DNA from: Desulfocicer sp963675955
Lineage (GTDB): Bacteria; Desulfobacterota; Desulfobacteria; Desulfobacterales; Desulfobacteraceae
Assembly: GCA_963675955.2 (NCBI GenBank)
Contig: CAXXVR010000007.1
Location: forward strand, 868,001 to 932,000
DNA length: 64,000 bases
Reading direction: 5' to 3'
In this document: in pieces, positions 1 to 8,088 of the stretch
Numbering within the stretch: the stretch's first letter is position 1
Layout: every line of letters begins with the position of its first letter
Position numbers and translations under genes: made by a program
Notes under the pieces: model-generated
Told to the model about the DNA's origin: nothing
The model's input: only the letters and a program-made list of their open reading frames with translations
The model's database searches: none

Positions 1-1
1 T

Positions 2-280
2 GCCGGGTGGAGCCCCTGCATCGGTCCCATGCTGGGTTCCATACTGATTGTTGCAGGCAGCCAGGAAACCGTCATGCAGGGCATTGTACTTTTAAGCATT
101 TATTCGGTGGGACTGGCCCTGCCATTTCTTTTAATTTCTTTTTTCATCAACAGAATTCTTGGCATCATGAAACGGGCCACCAGAGTTCTTGCCTATGTAA
201 ATAAAATCGCAGGCATTCTGCTTATTATAATGGGCATTTTATTAATCACAGACAAATTCAGACTCCTGGCCACCCTTTAA
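2..280 (+). CDS. CcdA/DsbD-type thiol-disulfide transporter, C-terminal part
   Basis: Partial gene; the start lies before the window and the open frame runs from base 2. The visible 92 residues open with GWSPCIGPMLGS, the Cys-Pro membrane motif of the CcdA/DsbD transmembrane family, and continue as two strongly hydrophobic helices linked by a short basic stretch. This family carries reducing equivalents from cytoplasmic thioredoxin across the inner membrane to periplasmic thiol proteins. A signal-peptide-bearing thioredoxin lies downstream on the same strand, which fits a donor-acceptor pair. Family assignment is firm; the exact role (cytochrome c maturation or general periplasmic reduction) is not shown. 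Confidence 0.85.
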   Translation, partial: AGWSPCIGPMLGSILIVAGSQETVMQGIVLLSIYSVGLALPFLLISFFINRILGIMKRATRVLAYVNKIAGILLIIMGILLITDKFRLLATL

Positions 281-311
281 CTTGATATTAAAATTTTATT
301 ATATTTTTTTA

Positions 312-359
312 CCGATCGGGGCCGGATGGGGTGACCGTTGGGGACGGCCTAATGCCATT
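312..359 (+). repeat. GC-rich palindromic repeat, family C copy
   Basis: A GC-rich segment whose core (GGGTGACCGTTGGGG followed by CGGC) recurs in inverse orientation near 22577-22632. It is related to the GC-rich hairpins at 17197-17320, 48447-48506 and 53768-53812. It lies after the CcdA-like gene and may act as a REP-like terminator or mRNA end structure. Function is inferred. Confidence 0.5.
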
Positions 360-390
360 TCCATTCTTTTCGGCCAATAAAAATACGAAA

Positions 391-449
391 GGCCACATTC
401 CCATTTTCCCGATTTAGTCACAATATGGTTTATTTATCACACATAGTTA
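391..449 (+). repeat. Dispersed repeat, family E copy
   Basis: About 60 bp that resembles 58452-58513: both read GGCACATTNCCATTTTCNC and then GTCACAATATG followed by TTTATTTNTCA. The 58.5 kb copy continues into a segment that recurs inverted at 16835-16897. It is a non-coding interspersed repeat of unknown role. Confidence 0.5.
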
Positions 450-459
450 GTGGAACCAC

Positions 460-546
460 GGGGTCAGGATTGTGTTATTGGCGTTATCGACCACAGCCTG
501 TGCAAATGCCAAAACCAACGATAATGCCAATAAAGCAAGCCTGACC
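460..546 (+). repeat. 88-bp element with terminal inverted repeats (family B, copy 1)
   Basis: The element begins GGGGTCAGGATTGTG and ends GCAAGCCTGACC, with long imperfect inverted arms containing TTATTGGCGTTATC and GATAATGCCAATAA. A second copy, inverted, sits at 17022-17111 and shares most positions. It resembles REP/MITE-type palindromes mobilised in trans. It lies in the 393-bp gap before the thioredoxin gene, where no coding frame is convincing. Confidence 0.7.
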
Positions 547-673
547 TAAGCGTCGAACCAGGAAAATAGGAATGTGCCCTCGTGAAACCTGAACATTGAG
601 TTTTAAGCCCCAACACACATGAATCCAGTACCCATGAACCCATAACCCCATCCCAAAAATAAGGATCTAAAAT

Positions 674-1141
674 ATGAAAAATAAAAACATATTCATTACA
701 ACCATATTCCTGGCATTATTCTCACTGTCTTCAACCTGGGCTGCCACACCGGAAAATAAAGAAAAGATAGCCTGGACCAGTTATAAACAAGGTGTCACCA
801 TGGCAGAAAGGCAGGGCAAAAAAATATTTCTCTACTTCCATGCAGACTGGTGCACCTATTGTAAAAAAATGGAACTCACCACCTTTAAAGATCAAGGCAT
901 CATTGACTATCTCAATGAAAATTACATCGCCATCACCGTTGATTCGGACAAGGAGAAGAAAATTGCCTCACGCTTCGGGGTAAGAGGACTTCCCACCACC
1001 TGGTTTTTGAAATCTGACATGGATAGATTAAGCAGCATGCCGGGATACATTGATTCTAATCGTCTGCTGACCATATTAAAATTCATCAACACCGAAAGCT
1101 ATGAAAAGATGAGTTATCAGGATTTCAAGAAAAGCCTTTAA
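674..1141 (+). CDS. Periplasmic thioredoxin-fold protein
   Basis: A 155-residue protein with a typical signal peptide (residues 1-23, likely cleavage after TWA) followed by a thioredoxin fold. The active site is DWCTYCKKM (Cys60, Cys63), and a cis-proline segment RGLPTTW lies near residue 107. It probably reduces or isomerises disulfides in the periplasm. The upstream CcdA-type transporter fragment is the expected source of electrons. Aromatic residues within the CXXC and the HADWC context resemble the DUF255/SoxW-like thioredoxins rather than cytosolic TrxA. The start has an AAGGA-like site a few bases upstream. The specific substrate is unknown. Confidence 0.85.
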   Translation: MKNKNIFITTIFLALFSLSSTWAATPENKEKIAWTSYKQGVTMAERQGKKIFLYFHADWCTYCKKMELTTFKDQGIIDYLNENYIAITVDSDKEKKIASRFGVRGLPTTWFLKSDMDRLSSMPGYIDSNRLLTILKFINTESYEKMSYQDFKKSL

Positions 1142-1182
1142 TATGAGATAATAAGGGCAGATCACAACAGGAGGACAAATCC

Positions 1183-1374
1183 ATGCCAATTTATGAATAC
1201 CAATGTGAAAAATGTAAAACCATTTTTGAAAAACTTATTTTTGCAGGAGACAAAGATGAGGTGAACTGTCCCCAGTGCGACAGCGATGAGGTCATAAAAC
1301 TAATGAGTGCCTGTAGTTTCATGGGACCCGGCATCGGCACCTGTGCCGCCGATGCCCCCAAGGGCTTTTCATGA
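1183..1374 (+). CDS. FmdB-family zinc-ribbon protein
   Basis: A 63-residue protein that begins MPIYEYQCEKC, the signature of the FmdB/CxxC_CxxC_SSSS family. Four cysteines (8, 11, 29, 32) form a zinc ribbon. The C-terminal tail is rich in Gly, Ala and Ser, as is usual in this family. The founding member was proposed as a regulator of a formamidase, but the general role is not established. A good ribosome site (AGGAGG) precedes the ATG. It lies 41 bp after the thioredoxin gene on the same strand and may be co-transcribed. Confidence 0.88.
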   Translation: MPIYEYQCEKCKTIFEKLIFAGDKDEVNCPQCDSDEVIKLMSACSFMGPGIGTCAADAPKGFS

Positions 1375-1427
1375 GCGGGCTGATCTTTACTGCGGCAGTT
1401 TGTCGCAGCAATGCAAAAGAGGCAAGA

Positions 1428-3272
1428 TCATAATAATTTGAAACTGAGATCCGGGCGTTTGTTCATCCGGGCCAGCCGCAGGACTTTGTGAACAGGGGTT
1501 TCGCCAAGGCCTGGGATCGTTATGATTTCCGGTTCTGACATGATCAGATCCTTTGACTGGAGCCAGGTCTCTTCATCAATGAGCATGAACTGGTTACTGG
1601 CACGACTCTCCAGCTTTGAAGCAAGATTCACCGAGTTGCCCAGATAGGTAAACTCGGTCTTTATATAATTGCCCAGAATCATGGCAAAGATTTCCCCGGT
1701 GCTGATGCCGATGCGAACGTTCAGCTTGGAATCAGCACCATAAACAGCCCCCAATTTTCTATTTTTATGTTTTAAGGCTCGGTATATATCAATCCCCGAA
1801 CGAATGGCATCCATCACCTTTTGGGGGGACACTGTATCTCCATGTTCAAAGATGGCCATGAACCCGTCCCCCAGAAATTTATCAATGTATCCGTTGTACT
1901 GATATATAATCAAAGACATGCGATCAATGAATTCATCCACCATCTGTATGGTTAGACTTTCGTCAGACAACTTCATCAGGCTGCTGAACCCCACAATATC
2001 CACAAAAAGTGTACTGGCAAACAACCGGGTCTTGGTGCGTGAATTTTTAAAGGCACTGAAGCTTCGACTGAGCCGGTTCTTCACAAATGCCGCATCCTGA
2101 TAAACCAGATTGGACGACAACAATTCCCTTGCCTTGTATTTATCAATGATCCGGGCCGCTTCAAAGGAACGAATAATCACATCTTTTATGCCAAGCACCA
2201 TGCCTATTCTTGCGGCATTGCGAAAACACTCATAGGCCCGCTGCTCCTGATCCATGCGATAACAGGTCTGACCCAGGCCGTAAAAGGCATCTGCAGCAAA
2301 CTGTTCCATTCTTAAATTATGTTTCCGGGAATTTTCAATAATCTCGTTGAATTTTGCTTCGGCCAGTTCATAGTCCAAAATTTTTTCATATACCCTGGCA
2401 GCCAGAAGCCCCGCCTGCATGCTTTCTCTTATCAGCCCCTGTTTTTTCAGCTGTGGCTCCAGAGCAAGGGCCATATCCAGGGCTCGTCCAATCTGGTTTA
2501 AAGCAAATTTAAATTCTGCGATTTCCAGATTACACAGAAGGATACATCTTTCATTGTTAAACCGGGATGCAATCTCAGCGGCTTCTTTAAGATTTTGCTC
2601 ATTTTCCTGGTCCAGTACTCCCATCATACGTCGGATACGACTGTGGTTAATCAATGCATAGGCATAAATAACACTACTGTTTTTACCTGGGGAGCTAGAC
2701 TGGTAATGCTCCCGGGACACTTTTTTTTCCAGGGTAGCATAATTATTTGCTTCATGATGACGGCTCAACAGCAGGTTCACCTGGCTTAAACTGGAATAAA
2801 TTTCCCCAAGGAATTTATTTAGTTCCGGAAAGGTCCGGGCCAGTTTCAGTGCATGGGTCAAATAAAATTCAGCATCCAGATAATTCCACTGATCCCGATG
2901 CACATATCCCAGGGAAATATAAATTTTCACCTTCCAGCGAAGAAAATAGGACTCCTTCTGATCATCAATAACATCAAGGGCTTCATCCAGCAGCTCCTCT
3001 GCCCGTTGAAACAGAAACGCCTTCTGAAAAAAAAGATTTTTATACCACTTAATAATGGCATTCAACAGGGTATTCACCGTGAATTGAACTGTTTTATTTT
3101 CAAAACCGGCAAGGGATTCAAGCAGCTCGGCAGGGGAACCCTTTAATTGAAAACAGCGGAATGCCTTTTCAATATCCTCTATTTGTTCCTTAATCTGGTG
3201 AAGGGGCAACATAATGGGCTCAAACTCCCTTTTAACAGCTTCAAAACGCTGTCGCAGGTTCTCATCGATCAT
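1428..3272 (-). CDS. TPR-containing class III adenylate/guanylate cyclase
   Basis: A 614-residue protein. The N-terminal two thirds is helical with TPR-like repeats (for example around FYGLGQTCYRM). The C-terminal part is a class III nucleotide cyclase domain: the metal-binding aspartates lie in FVDIVGFSS and FLGDGFMAIF, and the transition-state region reads GNSVNLASKLE, with the expected Asn but Lys where many cyclases have Arg. No membrane segment is evident, so it is probably cytoplasmic and senses through TPR contacts. It follows two HD-domain genes and a secreted-protein gene on the same strand, so turnover of a nucleotide messenger may be a local theme. Whether cAMP or cGMP is made cannot be read from the sequence. 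Confidence 0.85.
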   Translation of the reverse strand: MIDENLRQRFEAVKREFEPIMLPLHQIKEQIEDIEKAFRCFQLKGSPAELLESLAGFENKTVQFTVNTLLNAIIKWYKNLFFQKAFLFQRAEELLDEALDVIDDQKESYFLRWKVKIYISLGYVHRDQWNYLDAEFYLTHALKLARTFPELNKFLGEIYSSLSQVNLLLSRHHEANNYATLEKKVSREHYQSSSPGKNSSVIYAYALINHSRIRRMMGVLDQENEQNLKEAAEIASRFNNERCILLCNLEIAEFKFALNQIGRALDMALALEPQLKKQGLIRESMQAGLLAARVYEKILDYELAEAKFNEIIENSRKHNLRMEQFAADAFYGLGQTCYRMDQEQRAYECFRNAARIGMVLGIKDVIIRSFEAARIIDKYKARELLSSNLVYQDAAFVKNRLSRSFSAFKNSRTKTRLFASTLFVDIVGFSSLMKLSDESLTIQMVDEFIDRMSLIIYQYNGYIDKFLGDGFMAIFEHGDTVSPQKVMDAIRSGIDIYRALKHKNRKLGAVYGADSKLNVRIGISTGEIFAMILGNYIKTEFTYLGNSVNLASKLESRASNQFMLIDEETWLQSKDLIMSEPEIITIPGLGETPVHKVLRLARMNKRPDLSFKLL

Positions 3273-3322
3273 GAATCAGCTGATTTTCCGTCACTTCGGA
3301 ATAACAGGCAATCACAACATTA

Positions 3323-3396
3323 GGGCCTGGTGACAGCATGGAACACTTTGGGATGGGTGCCCCAGACTATGACCAAACCCCAACATTACAACTCAC
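3323..3396. repeat. Imperfect palindrome (family D) upstream of the cyclase gene
   Basis: Arms GGGCCTGGTGACAGCATGG and CCAGACTATGACCAAACCCC form an imperfect inverted repeat. The right-hand motif, CCAGACTATGACCAA-like, recurs as TATGACCAAG near 16186-16209, 50412-50430 and, diverged, 56121-56143. It looks like a REP-type hairpin; the role is unknown. Confidence 0.4.
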
Positions 3397-3466
3397 AAGC
3401 AGGTTTAAAAGGCCCGGGGTAATCATAACACCGGCCAATCTTAACGTTTACCTTGCATGGCCTTTA

Positions 3467-4051
3467 TTACACCGAAACATTACCCTGCAGGCCAATTGCT
3501 CCGGCAACACTTCGCATACCTGCAATGGTTTCGGTTATCAATTCCGTACGGTCCATTTCCAGCATTTGTGCACCCTTGTCAATGACACTGCGATCCACAC
3601 CGGCGGCAAAGCGTTTATCCTTCCATTTTTTCTTAACGGATTTTGCCGTGAGATCCAGAACACTCTTGGATGGTCTTACCAGGGCCGCACTGGCCACAAG
3701 CCCGGTGAGTTCATCCACAGCATAAAGAGTTTTCTCCAGCATGGTCCGGGGTTCAACATCGGAACAAATGCCCCATCCATGGCTGACCACCGCACGAATG
3801 TACGCCTCTGGCCAGTTGTTTTCCATGAGAATTTCACGGCATTTGGTGCAATGCTCTTCAGGATACATTTCATAATCCAGATCATGGACCAGTCCGATCA
3901 CCTGCCAGGGCTGTCTGTCTTCATTGAACCTCTCTGCAAAATGCCCCATGACACCCTCCACGGAAAGGGCATGGCGCAGCAGGCTGTCACTCTTGTTATA
4001 TTGCTTGAAAAGTTTCAGGGCATCTTCTCTTGTGGGAATATAAGAATTCAT
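3467..4051 (-). CDS. HD-domain hydrolase-like protein
   Basis: A 194-residue protein of the HD superfamily. Metal-ligand positions are visible as H27 (RHALSVE), the H56-D57 doublet (GLVHDLDY) and H91 (VVSHGWG). Such small single-domain HD proteins are usually metal-dependent phosphohydrolases acting on nucleotides or related phosphate esters, but the substrate is not evident. The start is supported by AAGGAG 6 bases upstream of ATG. It lies 11 bp after the secreted-protein gene and is followed by the cyclase gene on the same strand, probably in one transcript with the second HD gene. Confidence 0.8.
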   Translation of the reverse strand: MNSYIPTREDALKLFKQYNKSDSLLRHALSVEGVMGHFAERFNEDRQPWQVIGLVHDLDYEMYPEEHCTKCREILMENNWPEAYIRAVVSHGWGICSDVEPRTMLEKTLYAVDELTGLVASAALVRPSKSVLDLTAKSVKKKWKDKRFAAGVDRSVIDKGAQMLEMDRTELITETIAGMRSVAGAIGLQGNVSV

Positions 4052-4062
4052 GTCACTCCTTG

Positions 4063-4962
4063 TTATTTGGGCTGGTCATCCGGGGTCTGGGATACCAGAA
4101 TAATCACCCGACACTCCCGCATGAAACGATGGCGTTCCCGGGTTTTTTCAATTATGTCGGCATCAGATCTGCTGATGACAATGGACGAATTCCCAGGGCC
4201 TCCCGTCCTCAAGGCCTTCACTTTGATGGGGTTATCCCCCACCCATTTAACCGTATCAACAGAATCCATGGCACATGCATAGCGACACACCCCCTGCTGA
4301 ACCGCAATTTCCCGGCTGATAAAAAGGGCACTGTATATTTCTGATCCCAGTTCACTTACCACCACCGGATAAAGCACCGGGGAAAACCCAATGGCGGTGG
4401 CATCAATGATCAGGCCGGTATATTCAGATATTTTTTTCTCCAGCACAACCGGAGGATCAAGGATTTGAAGGGTGGGAATGGATTGAATTTCTTCCGGTAA
4501 CACCAGCTGAAGAAACCCCCCGAACAAGGTGGTTTCCAGTACCACTTCCATGGTGCGATCCGAAGTATAGGACTGTTTGATCAAGATGGCATCCATGGCC
4601 GTTTTTTCAATGCCCGCAAGGATATGATCATCCGATTCGGCAAGGGCCTCGACACTGCGCCCCCGGTAAATATCCAGAGATTTCAACGTTTCAATGAGAT
4701 TCCGTCTGGCATCACTTCTGGCAAGGCTTAAAATGAAATCAGGGGATTCTGCCTTTTTACGGTCCACGGGAACAGCCTTTCCACGGGCATATACCCTGCC
4801 GGTGCTCCAGTTAATCTCTCCCCTTGAAAGTATGGATGTGCACTGATGCCGGGGCATATCCATTTTTTCTTCCCCCCAGCCCGAAGAAATGTACAAAAAC
4901 AGACAGCATCCAATCAACAGCCCCCGGACAACTCCTTTAAGTTTCCTGGCAGACCATGTCAT
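4063..4962 (-). CDS. Secreted protein of unknown function
   Basis: About 299 residues from the ATG at 4962. An in-frame start exists further upstream but would run into the neighbouring gene. After a basic N-terminus there is one hydrophobic stretch (LLIGCCLFLYISSG), so the protein is exported or membrane-anchored. The mature part has the pattern SLARSDARRNLIETL, seen in LPP20/FlgT-like envelope proteins in which a short alpha-beta domain is preceded by Ala-Arg-rich helices; this resemblance is weak. It lies between two HD-domain genes with gaps of 4 and 11 bp. I cannot assign a function. Confidence 0.6.
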   Translation of the reverse strand: MTWSARKLKGVVRGLLIGCCLFLYISSGWGEEKMDMPRHQCTSILSRGEINWSTGRVYARGKAVPVDRKKAESPDFILSLARSDARRNLIETLKSLDIYRGRSVEALAESDDHILAGIEKTAMDAILIKQSYTSDRTMEVVLETTLFGGFLQLVLPEEIQSIPTLQILDPPVVLEKKISEYTGLIIDATAIGFSPVLYPVVVSELGSEIYSALFISREIAVQQGVCRYACAMDSVDTVKWVGDNPIKVKALRTGGPGNSSIVISRSDADIIEKTRERHRFMRECRVIILVSQTPDDQPK

Positions 4963-4966
4963 GGGA

Positions 4967-5818
4967 TTATCTGCCTGCATCATTACCCACGGCATGGGAT
5001 AGTTCTTGATGATTTCCCGAAATTTGATCAAAACCGTTCAGCGGCACCCGGGTATTCATATAATGATACACCTGGGCGATGGCAGTGGTCACCGGGGGGG
5101 TATCTGGCAGACATGCGGCTATTTTCTCAATGTATTTACGCTCTTTCACCCATTGAATGGATGGAGAAAAATTTAAATCAAATACCCAGCTGATCTGCAT
5201 GAGTTTAAGGTCATTGAGACGTTTAATAGCTGTACTTTTAACAAATGTTCCAGCCATAATGGCGTCTATGGCGTCACTGGAGACCCCGGGGTCATCGGCA
5301 AGCCCCAGATTGATGGCCTGCTGACTTCCCGGACGGGGATGGGTATAATTTTCTATGACCACCCGCCAGATATCAAGTTTATCGGCATCCCGGAGCAATC
5401 TGATGAAAAACAGCATATCTTCATCTCCCTTCCGGGGAATCTGTGCAGCATTATGAAACCCAATAGCGTTTTTAATCAGCGTTGCCTCCCGGACAGTCAA
5501 GGGATCAAGGATACCATGGGCATCCATTTCCTGAAGGCTGAGGCGGGCATGGTTTTCTGATTGCTTATCCAGAAAGGTTTTATAGGTTTCATACTGTTTG
5601 AATCTTCCCAGATCATGGAAAAGTGCCATGGTCTCGGCCAGCATCATCTTGTCATCGTCCAGGCAAAGAGCCTTTCCCAAAGCAAGTATCTCGCTGCAGA
5701 CCCTAAGGGTGTGCTCTTTTTTCAGCATCAGGGGCTCAGGGTCATGGGAGCCTTGTATGTATTGATCTGCATATGCCAGAAAAAACCGTTTCAATTGCGT
5801 CAGTGTTTGATGATTCAT
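4967..5818 (-). CDS. HD-domain phosphohydrolase
   Basis: A 283-residue protein starting at the ATG (MNHQTL) with an AAGGGG ribosome site; a longer frame lacks such a site. The HD superfamily pattern is H36 (KKEHTLRV), H68-D69 (ALFHDLGRF), H90 (ENHARLS) and a later IGFHNA, so the residues needed for a dinuclear or mononuclear metal centre are present. It resembles stand-alone HD proteins of deltaproteobacterial genomes with unassigned substrate. It is the first gene of the minus-strand set that ends with the TPR-cyclase, so the cluster may link messenger synthesis and hydrolysis, but this is inference from position only. Confidence 0.8.
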   Translation of the reverse strand: MNHQTLTQLKRFFLAYADQYIQGSHDPEPLMLKKEHTLRVCSEILALGKALCLDDDKMMLAETMALFHDLGRFKQYETYKTFLDKQSENHARLSLQEMDAHGILDPLTVREATLIKNAIGFHNAAQIPRKGDEDMLFFIRLLRDADKLDIWRVVIENYTHPRPGSQQAINLGLADDPGVSSDAIDAIMAGTFVKSTAIKRLNDLKLMQISWVFDLNFSPSIQWVKERKYIEKIAACLPDTPPVTTAIAQVYHYMNTRVPLNGFDQISGNHQELSHAVGNDAGR

Positions 5819-6122
5819 AACGAAGCCCCTTGAAATAATTTTACCCACGCATACCACGGTTATTTAAATTCATCAAGACATACCATGGGGCATGTTCACA
5901 ACATGGACCATCCGTCATGATTACTGGGCCAGCGGGGTCACGGAGCAACGGCGTCAGGCTTGTACTATTATCAACGGGATCAGGCCCAAAAACTGAATCA
6001 TTGACTAAGAAGGATAGTGATTTACGTCGGAATATGGTATTGCTCAAAGACAAAAAAACCAGTGAACTGAGAAGGGGAGATGAGAGCAATCCCCAACAGC
6101 CCATGGAAAAGGAGTCATAAGA

Positions 6123-7070
6123 ATGAGTGAATTACTTTCAACCCGGGAAGTGGCAAAGTTTTTAAACATCAACGAAAAAATGGTTTACAGTCTCATATCC
6201 GACAAAGGGCTTCCCGCCACCAAGGTAACAGGTAAATGGCTGTTTCCCATTGATCTGGTCCGCCAGTGGATTGAATCGGGGACCATCAACTATCCTGAAC
6301 CGGCCGCCAAACTGCCCCCCTACCATGGACTGGTACTCATTGCCGGCAGTAACGACCTGCTACTGGATGCCATGCTGTCCCACTTTAACAGCCAGTCCCC
6401 CCATCACATGGCCATGTTTGGTTTCACCGGCAGCATGGGGGGCATCCAGGCCTTGAGAAAAAATATGTGCCACATTGCCTCCAGTCATCTGGTGGCAGAC
6501 ACCGATGGACCGGACAAGGAATATAATTTCCCTTTTCTTGAAAAAGAAATGAAACGAATGCCCGCAGCGGTTAATTTCTGCATGCGCCAGCAGGGCATTC
6601 TGGTACAGAAAAAAAATCCCTGGGGCATTAAGGGCATACAAGATCTATCGCAGCCGGGTATAACCATTGTAAACAGAGGCCTTGGCACTGGAACACGCCA
6701 GCTGTTTGATGGAGAACTTAAAAAGGCTGGTATCAAGGGAAGTGCCATTAAGGGTTATGATAACATTGCGGCCAAACACATGGACATCGGACTTGCAGTG
6801 CTGTCCGGATCTGCAGATGCCGGACCGGGAATCAAACCCGTGGCAGAGAAACTGGGCCTTGGTTTCATTCCCATCTGCTGGGAAAGATTTGACCTTCTCA
6901 TTTCAAAAGAACGTTTCTTTGACAAGGGCATTCAGCTGTTTCTGGGACTGTTGAAGGAAGATATCTTTAAAACAACCGCCCGGGAACTGGGAGGATACGA
7001 CCTGTCTAAATCCGGTAATATGATCTATCCCATGGCCGATGACTGTGACCAGGCCCGAGAAGATCGGTAA
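6123..7070 (+). CDS. Transcriptional regulator: excisionase-type HTH with periplasmic-binding-like domain
   Basis: A 315-residue protein. Residues 5-50 (TREVAKFLNINEKMVYSLI, then KVTGKWLFPIDLV) are a MerR/excisionase-type helix-turn-helix. From about residue 68 onward comes a PBP-like fold typical of the molybdate/tungstate-binding regulators (IAGSNDLLLDAML, VNRGLGTGTRQLFD, GYDNIAAKH). Such one-component regulators bind an oxyanion or small ligand with the PBP domain and control transporter or molybdoenzyme genes. The start has AAGGAG 8 bases upstream. It converges with nrdG, and no transporter gene is adjacent, so its target is not visible here. Confidence 0.8.
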   Translation: MSELLSTREVAKFLNINEKMVYSLISDKGLPATKVTGKWLFPIDLVRQWIESGTINYPEPAAKLPPYHGLVLIAGSNDLLLDAMLSHFNSQSPHHMAMFGFTGSMGGIQALRKNMCHIASSHLVADTDGPDKEYNFPFLEKEMKRMPAAVNFCMRQQGILVQKKNPWGIKGIQDLSQPGITIVNRGLGTGTRQLFDGELKKAGIKGSAIKGYDNIAAKHMDIGLAVLSGSADAGPGIKPVAEKLGLGFIPICWERFDLLISKERFFDKGIQLFLGLLKEDIFKTTARELGGYDLSKSGNMIYPMADDCDQAREDR

Positions 7071-7084
7071 TAAAGAATTGACTG

Positions 7085-7795
7085 TCATCTGATGGAACAC
7101 TTCATCACATGGGGTTCAACGGCCTTTTGAAGAGTCACCATCTCTTTTTCCTGGAAAAAACGATCTGCCAGCTTAAAAAAAGAGGGATTTAATACAGATA
7201 CGTTCCGGGAACAGTGCTGGAGCACATAGTGGGATGCCCCCTTTATCATCCGGCCTATGTCCACCATGATGCTTTCATCAATAAAGGGTCGGACACAGGT
7301 GGTTCTGAACTCATGGGCCGGGGCAATATCCATGATAAGTTTCACCGATTTCATGATGGTATCTGCTTTTAAATTTCCCCGGACAAGGCCATCATATCTG
7401 TCAAGGCTGGTTTTAATATCCATGGCCACAAAATCCAGCAATTGCAGCTGCAACAGGCGTGCCAGTACCCCGGGGTTGCTTCCGTTGGTATCAAGTTTGA
7501 TTTTATAGCCCATCTTTTTGATCTTGAAGCAGAACCCTTCAAGATCCATGTGCAATGACGGTTCTCCCCCGGTGATCACCACACCATCCAGCATCCCCTT
7601 TCGTCTCTCCAGAAAAGCAAATACATCTGCTTCTGTGATGGCGGGGGCATCGGGTGAGGCCTTTCCCATTGCAAGATCAGGGTTGTGGCAGTAAGGACAG
7701 CAGAAATTGCACCCCGATGTAAACACCACACAGGCCACCGTCCCTGGGAAATCAATTAAGCTGTTCTTCTGCAGTCCCCCTATAATCATCGGCAT
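7085..7795 (-). CDS. nrdG: Anaerobic ribonucleotide reductase activating enzyme (radical SAM)
   Basis: A 236-residue radical-SAM activase. The N-terminus (GGLQKNSLIDFPG) and the cluster motif C29-X3-C33-X2-C36 in SGCNFCCPYC are diagnostic of the NrdG type found with class III reductases. It uses SAM and a 4Fe-4S cluster to install the glycyl radical on NrdD. It lies downstream of nrdD on the same strand, separated by 293 bp that hold a palindromic repeat element. The gap suggests either readthrough or a separate promoter. A GAAGGG ribosome site supports the start. Confidence 0.92.
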   Translation of the reverse strand: MPMIIGGLQKNSLIDFPGTVACVVFTSGCNFCCPYCHNPDLAMGKASPDAPAITEADVFAFLERRKGMLDGVVITGGEPSLHMDLEGFCFKIKKMGYKIKLDTNGSNPGVLARLLQLQLLDFVAMDIKTSLDRYDGLVRGNLKADTIMKSVKLIMDIAPAHEFRTTCVRPFIDESIMVDIGRMIKGASHYVLQHCSRNVSVLNPSFFKLADRFFQEKEMVTLQKAVEPHVMKCSIR

Positions 7796-7949
7796 TGGAT
7801 TGTGTCCCTTCTTGTTAAGTCATATTCTTTAGATCCAAACGATACAAAAAGCCTGCTTCATGGAAAAGATGCCCGAATGACAGGCGAAGGTGCCCTCTCC
7901 AATCCACAGGCTTAAAATCAATTCAGATCCACGGTAATGTCATCGGTCA

Positions 7950-8081
7950 GCAAATATTTGGTTTGCTCATATAAATATTTGTACAGTGCCCAATATTCTC
8001 CTGTTTGGGACTGCGTAGAATACGAATGCTGTGTGATCAGGCCAAAAACAGGTGAAGATGGGGTGCTGACCGAATATTTAT
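7950..8081 (-). repeat. MITE-like long imperfect hairpin (family A, copy 1)
   Basis: About 130 bp with terminal inverted repeats CAAATATTTGG and CCGAATATTTA and a nearly self-complementary body (CTCCTGTTTGGGA against CAAAAACAGGTGAAGATGGGG). A second full copy is at 19099-19224 and one arm at 59444-59480. It ends 8 bp from the nrdD stop codon, so its hairpin could terminate nrdD transcription. Confidence 0.8.
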
Positions 8082-8088
8082 ACGGGGC

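Noticed and set aside
3338..4282. A 314-codon open frame on the plus strand
   Set aside because: It is antisense to the HD-protein and secreted-protein genes, has no ribosome site or domain, and its composition mirrors the opposite strand.
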